This document shows, one piece after another, positions 57,162-64,000 of a stretch of 64,000 nucleotides of DNA. The notes below the pieces were generated by a model. The model was given only the letters and a program-made list of their open reading frames with translations. It had not been told where the DNA came from and ran no database searches. Numbering within the stretch: position 1 is the stretch's first letter; each line of letters opens with the position of its first letter. The DNA is from Eustoma russellianum (taxonomy: Eukaryota > Streptophyta > Magnoliopsida > Gentianales > Gentianaceae): the NCBI GenBank assembly GCA_036186865.1, contig AP025045.1, positions 19,413,511-19,477,510 on the forward strand. The letters are read 5' to 3'. Both the position numbers and the translations under genes were made by a program.

Positions 57162-59316
57162 TGTAGGACCTGTAAATCACCACTAGAAAGGGGGAGGGTT
57201 TGAATAGTAGGTGCGGAAAATTTGGTTTTTAAAATATTTTGACCCAAAAACCTAACTTCTGAAAACAGTTTCTGTTTTAAGATCATGATTTGAAACGTTT
57301 GAAAGACCTTGCTATAGACCTTCAAAAATTCTGAAATTTGGAGATATTCTACTCTCAGATGTTTTGAGTATCTCCTAAAAATTTCAGATTAAAATCCAAC
57401 TCCTAACCCTTTGAAAATATGTTTATGGTCAGATTGCGCAAATCTGCCAGAAACAATACTCTGATTTGAAAGTTTTATTCCGATTAATTCTTGACTCCAA
57501 ATGGTCTGAAAATTTAATGACAAACCCCTTAAAATGTGTATTGTACTGGGATGAAACAGTTTTGAAAATTTTTTTTGGGAAGTATGTCAAATACATTGAT
57601 GTTCTCAACTTTTGCAAGTCTGAAAGTCAGATTGCACTAGTCTTAGAACTATTAACGTTTGATTGACTTATACTTGTCCGAATAGGTTGAAACTTGCACC
57701 AAATGAAACTTAAGAGGTGTGTCTATGTTTCTGCAAAGTTTTGTAATTTTTGAAAAGCGTATACTATTTTTACAATTGTAACAAAATCAACGCAGAAACT
57801 GAAAACTGAAAGTAAAGTGCTGAAAGTAATGACACCAATGATTTTATACTGGTTCGGTTAAATCAACCTACTACAGTCTTCGAGGACACCTTCCTCGGTT
57901 ATCACTAAACACCAAAAAAAACATCTTACCACAATGGTTTCTGGAGTTACGCACCAACTCCACCCTTTCACAAACAATACAATCAAGCACACCGATCACG
58001 AGCACCACCATCGAACGCATGAAGATTTTATCACACCTTGATCAATCCTTTTACAACAAATGGAACGTGCATGGTGGTCTAATGAAATCCTATTCAATAT
58101 ATTGAATATAAGAACAATAGGCTTGAGAGAAGAAGAAGACGAAAGAAAAGTAGAAGAAAGTAGAAGACACTTTTGCACTTAAGAGAATATGAGAATTATC
58201 TTGCATTTGTTTGCTCTATTTCTCCTCTTTTTATTCAGCCTTGGCCTCCCCCTAGGGCTCCTTCCCTTCTTGAGAAATCTCTTTTATGTCCTTGGAAGAT
58301 TTCCTTGTGTACATATGACACCATCTTGCTTACTTGGCACAACATGATTGGATGAATGTTTTGGCTTTACTTACTTGGCACTCTATGGTTGGATGAATCT
58401 TGTCACCATTTAGTAGCTGTAAAATCTGAGATTAAAATATAAAAACATGTGAAAAATAAAGTTTTAAATGTTGCCAAATAATAAACAATTAATCCCTTCA
58501 ATTTGGGAAGCAAATTTGATCACCATCAAGAGCCAAAATCGGCCAGCACTAAGTCTTGCATGCTGAATTTTTAGCATGTGTTACATTTGCATAATATTTG
58601 AATTTTTACCTTGTGTAGCTCCCTCCTTTATGTCACTAACCTTGTGTGGAATATTCTTCACCAAAACTATGCTCCACATAGACTCCATCTAGCATGTAGT
58701 AGGCATGTAACATGTCTTGAACGTGTGTTGAATTTTACTTGTGTAAACTTTGTCAAATATTGCACAATAATTACATATATATGGTATATTCCAATCAGTC
58801 CTAATTTGAATATTCTAGTACACTTTAACATGTCTTGAATATGTAAAAAGTGTCTAGATACATGTTATATGTCATGCCAAAAGCTTTCCATGTGTTATGT
58901 TCGTGGAAAACTGAATTTTCGACTTTCGTCGATTACACGATTTTTCTCCGATTAAATTCAAATTTAATATATATTATGTCACACATAATATATATAAAAT
59001 AAATTAAATATTCAGCTCATAAGGCTGAGATATAGGCGCCCCATGTGACAAATAAATTTCCACAATTTGGCCTTAGTGTGATTTGTATGTGCCTTTTTTA
59101 AAAAATCTGAAAATATATAATTATGTATATATATATATGCGTGTATATGTGGTGAAGAGGAGGAGAAGACTTTCCTTTCTTAGTCTTGTTGCCTTTGTGC
59201 CTTGTCCAAATGTTGCTTCCTTTAATGAACTACTTAGTTTAATTAACTAAGTACTTCACTTAATGAACTAGTTTAGTTCATTAATGGTGGTACCTGAAAA
59301 TAGTATAAACACAACA
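57162..59316 (-). repeat. Copia-type LTR 2
   Basis: It starts tgtaggacctg and is homologous to LTR 3 along most of its length, including agctcc, ttccaatcag and cacaatttggcctta stretches near 58610-59080. A possible end is ...aaacacaaca at 59316 (minus strand TGTTGTG). I found no matching target duplication. No internal element sequence lies next to it. Confidence 0.7.
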
Positions 59317-60297
59317 AATGTTTGCCATTTGATGTAAGCTTTAATGCTTCATGGCTCGTTAGTACGGCAACATTATATATGAACTATATAAGGCAAGTTA
59401 TATGCAATATATCATGCACATTTATGTCATGCACGTTTTTATGCACATTTAAATCATATATTTTGAAATCACTCAAACCCCTTTTTCTCCACAATGATAT
59501 GTTCTGGACTCGTTCCGGACCCAGGGTTAATTGGTCTGATGATATGTTCTGGACCCGATCCAGGCCCGGGGTTAATCGGCCTGATATTATGTTCTGGACC
59601 CGTCCCAGACCCGGGGTTAATTGGTCTGATGACATGTTCTGGACCCGTTCAGATCCGGGGTTAATTGATCTTATACTCCATTTTCTGACACGTTATTTTA
59701 TGGGACCAAAATGATGATTTTAACATGACATGATATCATGCATTGCATTTTGCATGATTCATGGGCATTTTGGCGTGTTGTACGTTCCAGTTAGTAGGTA
59801 ATATGATATTGTTGGTATGACATTACTTAAAATTATTACTAGGCTATACCATCAAGCAGATTCAAGACTAAAGATCAGGTATGAATTAACGTTTGAGATT
59901 CGTGGGGATTTCTATTCATGTTATGATTCTTTATTTATTTCATGGTAGTTTATTGTATGCTTGCTGGGTGATTTTTATCACGTACCTTTATTTTTCCTCC
60001 AGAGCCTGTAAATGCTAAGGTTGAATGGATCGAGGATGAGCCGAAAGTGCCATACCCGTAGTCGAGGAGATAGGAGGAGATCATGCCTAAGGACTTTTGT
60101 GTTGCTATGATGATGTACTATGAATTATGTTGAACTCTTTGGGGATTTCGGTTATGTTGTTGTGAACTACTATTTTGGGGACTTAATATTCCGTAATGCA
60201 TGTTTATTTAAAAGTTTTAATTCTGTCTAAATTTTACTACCATGTTAAATGTTAGCATGTGAGTCCATGGTTTAAGTTATGGATTTTTGCATGTTAT
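59317..60297 (+). repeat. Gypsy LTR segment
   Basis: It has the gypsy LTR repeat block (59497-59670) and a segment near 60000-60062 parallel to 25018-25076 of the solo LTR (agccaggtaatg/agcctgtaaatg, then gatgagcc and gccatacccgta). It is more diverged than the G1 copies. It could be the remainder of the G0 LTR begun at 16252. The short frames in it are not genes. Confidence 0.65.
59497..59670 (+). repeat. Tandem repeat, about 4 units of 44 bp
   Basis: Units read tatgttctggacccg then a ccaggcccggggttaat-like core and ggtctgatg. They match the position and core (ggcccgg, taat, ggtctga) of the G1 LTR repeats. Confidence 0.85.
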
Positions 60298-62976
60298 TGT
60301 AGGATCTGCAAGGCACCACTAGAAGGGGGGGTTGAATAGTGGGTACGGAAAATGTGGTTTTTTAAAATAGTTTTAAACCAAAAACCAAAACTTCTGAAAA
60401 CAGTTTCTGTTTTCAGGACTAGTTTTAAAAGGTTTTGACAACTAGGTTTCAGGTCTTTAAAAATTCTGAAATTTGGAGAGAACTTAGCCTCAGATGTTCT
60501 GAGTATCTCCTAAAAATTTCAGATTAAAATTCAACCTCTAAGCCCTTCAAAAATTGTTGGTGGTCAGATTGCGCAAATCTGCCAGAAACGGTAGTCTGAT
60601 TTGAAAACTTAATTCCTATTTGTCCGTAACTCCAAATGCTCTGAAAACTTAATGATTAACCCATTATTAGTTTTATTTAAATGGGTTGAAACAGTTTTGA
60701 AAAATTCTTTTGAGAAGTTAGTCAAATACGATCAAAGTCTCAACCTTTGCAAGCCGAAAAATCAAACTGCACTAGTCTCAGAACTTTGGACGTTTGGATG
60801 ACTTATACTTGTCCAAAAGGGTTGAAACTTGCGCCAAAAGAACCTTAAGATGTGTGGCTATGACTTTGGAAAGTTTAGTGATTTTTGAAATTCGTTTACT
60901 ATTTTTAACAACGTGATTAAAAACGATAAACAGTGCTGAAACTGAAAGTAAGTGCTGAAGGTAAATAACACCCGGAATTTTATACTGGTTCGGTTATAAA
61001 CAACCTACTCCAGTCTTCGAGGATACCTTCCTCGGTTAGCACTAATCACAAAACATAAAATAGCACCTTACCACAGGGTTGATGGAGTTACACACCAACT
61101 CCAACCCATTACAAACCTTGTATGAGAATACAATGATCACGAACACCACCACCTTGCAAGTGCAAGATTGATCACACCTTGATCAATCTTTTACAACAAT
61201 AAAGAGAATATGTGGTTGTCTATATGAAGCCTATTCAAATATATGAATATGAGTACAATAGGCTTTTAGAGAGAAGAAAGAAAGAAGTGTAGAGAGAAGA
61301 GGCTAGAAAACGTTTTGATACTTCAATTTGCAAGACTTGTTCTTGTCTTTTGTTTGCTCTCTTCTTTCCTTTTTATCTCCATATGGCCGCCCCTCTGGCC
61401 TTTTTCTTCCTCTTGAAAATTATCTTCTAAGTCCTTGGAAGAGTGTATTTCATCATTGTGACATGTCTTTCCTTACTTGGCACCTTCACATTGGATGATC
61501 ATTAAGTTTTTGCTTACTTGGCACTCATTGATTGGATGGATGTTGTCATCACTTGATTACTAGATAAATCTGAAATTAAACCTCAAAAAGCATGTGTCAA
61601 TTAGCCATAAAATTATTTCCATAAATCATATAATCATCGCACATAATTAGCAAGACAACTTAACACAACTTTCCATCAAAATTTTTGCCATAACACCTCT
61701 TTCACATGCTGAAATTTCAGCATGTGTAACATTTGTATTTTATTCAAAATATTGCCAAGTTTGATTTGATTTATTTCTTGAAAATAAGGAATAAATCAAG
61801 AATCATTTAGTACATAACATTCTTATCAATTTTGGAATAAAATTGATCACCAATAAGCCCTAGAAATCGGCCAACATACATTACACACATGCTGAAATTT
61901 TCAGCATGTCTGATATTTGAAAATATGACATTATTAATTTCATAATATATTCAAAATACTTCCATACTATCTCTGAATTAATCCACTTAATTCAAGATAG
62001 TAAAATATGCCTCATTAAGTTGAGAAAATCGGCCAGCTCTATTTTACACATGCTGAATTTTCAGCATGTGTCACAAATGTGACAAAGTTTGAAATGTTAA
62101 CTCGTGTAGCTCCTTTCTTTATGTCACCAACATTGCATGCTTCATTCTTGGCCAATCAAGATGCCAACAAAGCTCCACATATGCTCCAACATGGCTGTAG
62201 TATGCGTGTGACATGATTGTACCTGTGCTGAATTTTATTTTTGCAAACTTTGTAAAATAGTGCACATATAATTATACACATGTGATATATTCCAATCAGC
62301 CCTTAATTGATTTTTCTAGAACACTTTAGAATGTATGAAGTATTTAAAAATTGTCTAGATACATGTTATATCCCATGCCAAAAATGTTCCATGTGTCGTG
62401 TACGTAGAAAACTGAATTTTCGACGTTTATCGATTACCCGATTTTTCTCTAATTAAATTCCAAATTTTTGCACATGTTATATATATTATGTTACACATAA
62501 TATACATAAATTAAACTTTAATATTCAGCACTTAGGCTGATCTAAAGTGGCGCCCAACATGTGACAAAAATTGAATTTGGAATCTCCACAATTTGGCCTT
62601 AATTTGGGGTGATTTGTGTGTGCCAACATGGAATGATTTTATGGCTGTATATACCATGTAAGCCACGAAATTTTTGGCCATTTTTAAAGTGTAGGGGCTG
62701 GCCATCTATATATGGCAAGTACATGACACGTTGGCAAAGTTTCGGTATTCGTCCGATACGACAATTTTTGGTTTAGAACTTTTGATGTGTCGTAATAAAT
62801 TTGTCATCACCATGACTTATATCATATAATATAAGATCTGAATATACTCATAAATATGAGTTAAGTACAGTGCTGTGACGTTAACGTACGTACGTAAAAT
62901 GTATAACGTGTCGGTAGTACGTTGGAATATATGTCTATGTGCCCTTTTAAAAAAATGAATATATATATATATATAT
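60298..62976 (-). repeat. Copia-type LTR 3
   Basis: It starts tgtaggatctg, with caccactagaagggggggtt and tactggttcggttataaac. It contains several tgctgaaatttcagcatg palindromic motifs (61710, 61895, 62050). It carries an extra 300 bp near 62625-62940 compared with LTR 2. Its right part ends in (TA)n at 62957-62976, where a G1-type LTR begins. No gene seen. Confidence 0.65.
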
Positions 62977-64000
62977 TGTTGTACCCCAACGATCATGTAC
63001 GTGAAAACTATGAATATGAGACGGAATGAAAGCGGCAATTTCTTTTAGCGCATGTTACTTAAGTCAACTTAATCCTCTTTACTTAATCATTATTGAGGTG
63101 ATACCAAGCCAAACTAAATAAGGGGAACTTCAAGAAAGTAGTATATGAAATATAGAGCTATACGAACCGTACATACCATTATGTATGTGCGTGTATAGGA
63201 TATATGTGTACAAAATGTATGAATACCTACATGCGTATGAAGAGGAGGATATATATATATACATATGCAATACACATGGCGTGTATATGTATATATACAT
63301 ACATATGCTAATTTTAGAATATGATAAAATAAAGAAAAACAATATAGTGCATGAATTACAAGAAATATCAACTTGCGAAGAAGCCTAAAATTCGGCCAAG
63401 GCATGAATGGGAATTCTAGAATTCTCTAGCCAATTTTATTAGTTAAAGTAATTACTTAAAGTCTACTACACCATTAAGACAAGAAGTTATTATGCAAAGA
63501 ATAAATAGAAAATAAAATAGACATGCATTTAAGGAACAAGTTAAGACAACTCATTAAAGAAGGAAGTAGTATGGTTGAGGTCATAAAGACCCCAACCCAA
63601 CCGCCCCTTAAGTGTCTAGACAAGAGGATTTTTTTTAATCCACCATGGTTACTTTTCCTTAAACCAAGATTTAGATAACCATGATTTGATAAAGTAACTT
63701 GGGTTAGCACTAAAGTAACCCTAGTTGGAATAAAGTAACCAAGGTTATACTAACCTAACCTTGATTAACACTCAAGAAAGCCCCAAACCTCACAAATCTC
63801 CCTCCAAAACCACCCCCTAGCATGTTTTAAACCTTTCTAGAAACATCTACCTTCTTGTCATCTTGAGACTCCTCTCAAGACACATTCAAGCAAGAGCAAC
63901 ACTTAGCAAAAGTTCCCTCATCTCCCTCACCAATATTTCGGCCCTTCATCTTGAAGGATAGAAGTTCAACTTCACTTTCAAGACTCAAGAAGACATCTAG
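62977..64000 (+). repeat. Start of another G1-type gypsy LTR
   Basis: It opens tgttgtaccccaac after a TA run and matches 25327-26250 of the G1f LTR and the inverted 50749-49820 of the G1r LTR through to the window end. The rest of the element, if any, lies to the right. Confidence 0.9.

Noticed and set aside
57162..59316. A complete solo LTR with a target duplication
   Set aside because: The flanking 5-mers I could define do not match, so the end is uncertain; I kept it only as an LTR.

Overview
The window comes from a flowering-plant nuclear genome, probably a eudicot (inference). It is AT-rich and full of plant Ty1/copia, Ty3/gypsy and L1-type LINE sequence, with tRNA-Met-type primer binding sites. 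I found no host protein gene, rRNA, tRNA, microRNA precursor or CRISPR array. All recognisable coding sequence is gag, pol or LINE ORF sequence, and nearly all of it is broken.

Layout: (1) 1-9111: forward copia C1, whose 5' LTR is cut by the window start and whose 3' LTR is 6597-9111. (2) 9112-15473: 5' half of a minus-strand copia, C2, into which C1 inserted. Its gag carries a foreign block of about 560 bp and a 10-N gap. (3) 15474-18354: 3' end of a gypsy pol (G0) and the start of its 3' LTR; C2 inserted into this pol. (4) 18355-22062 and 50777-about 53330: the two halves of one minus-strand LINE (LINE A), separated by 28.7 kb of nested gypsy and copia sequence. (5) 22063-25326 plus 50750-50771: a solo gypsy LTR whose insertion in LINE A is marked by the 5-bp duplication GTAGG. 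(6) Inside that LTR, 25327-32620 and 32657-50749: two gypsy elements of one family (G1f forward, G1r reverse) facing each other as a large inverted repeat. Each keeps its 5' LTR, gag, protease, RT and RNase H, and each ends near the start of integrase. (7) 34836-45499: a nearly complete copia, C3, in the protease of G1r with target duplication CCAGC. (8) 53370-55886: forward LINE B, head to head with LINE A. (9) 55887-62976: three minus-oriented copia-type LTRs or fragments and a gypsy LTR segment. (10) 62977-64000: start of another forward G1-type LTR.

Inferred order, oldest first: the G0 element; LINE insertions in its LTR; a G1-type LTR element in LINE A, reduced to a solo LTR; the G1 pair in that LTR; C3 in G1r. 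On the left flank C2 inserted in G0 and C1 in C2.

The most interesting observations are two candidate short GT-AG introns in the G1 gypsy family, one at the gag/protease boundary and one in RT; the inverted G1 pair; LINE ends that abut (TA)n tracts; an ATGA ORF1/ORF2 overlap kept in both LINEs; and a 209-codon ORF downstream of the LINE A RNase H. Percent identities and family names were judged by eye, without any search.
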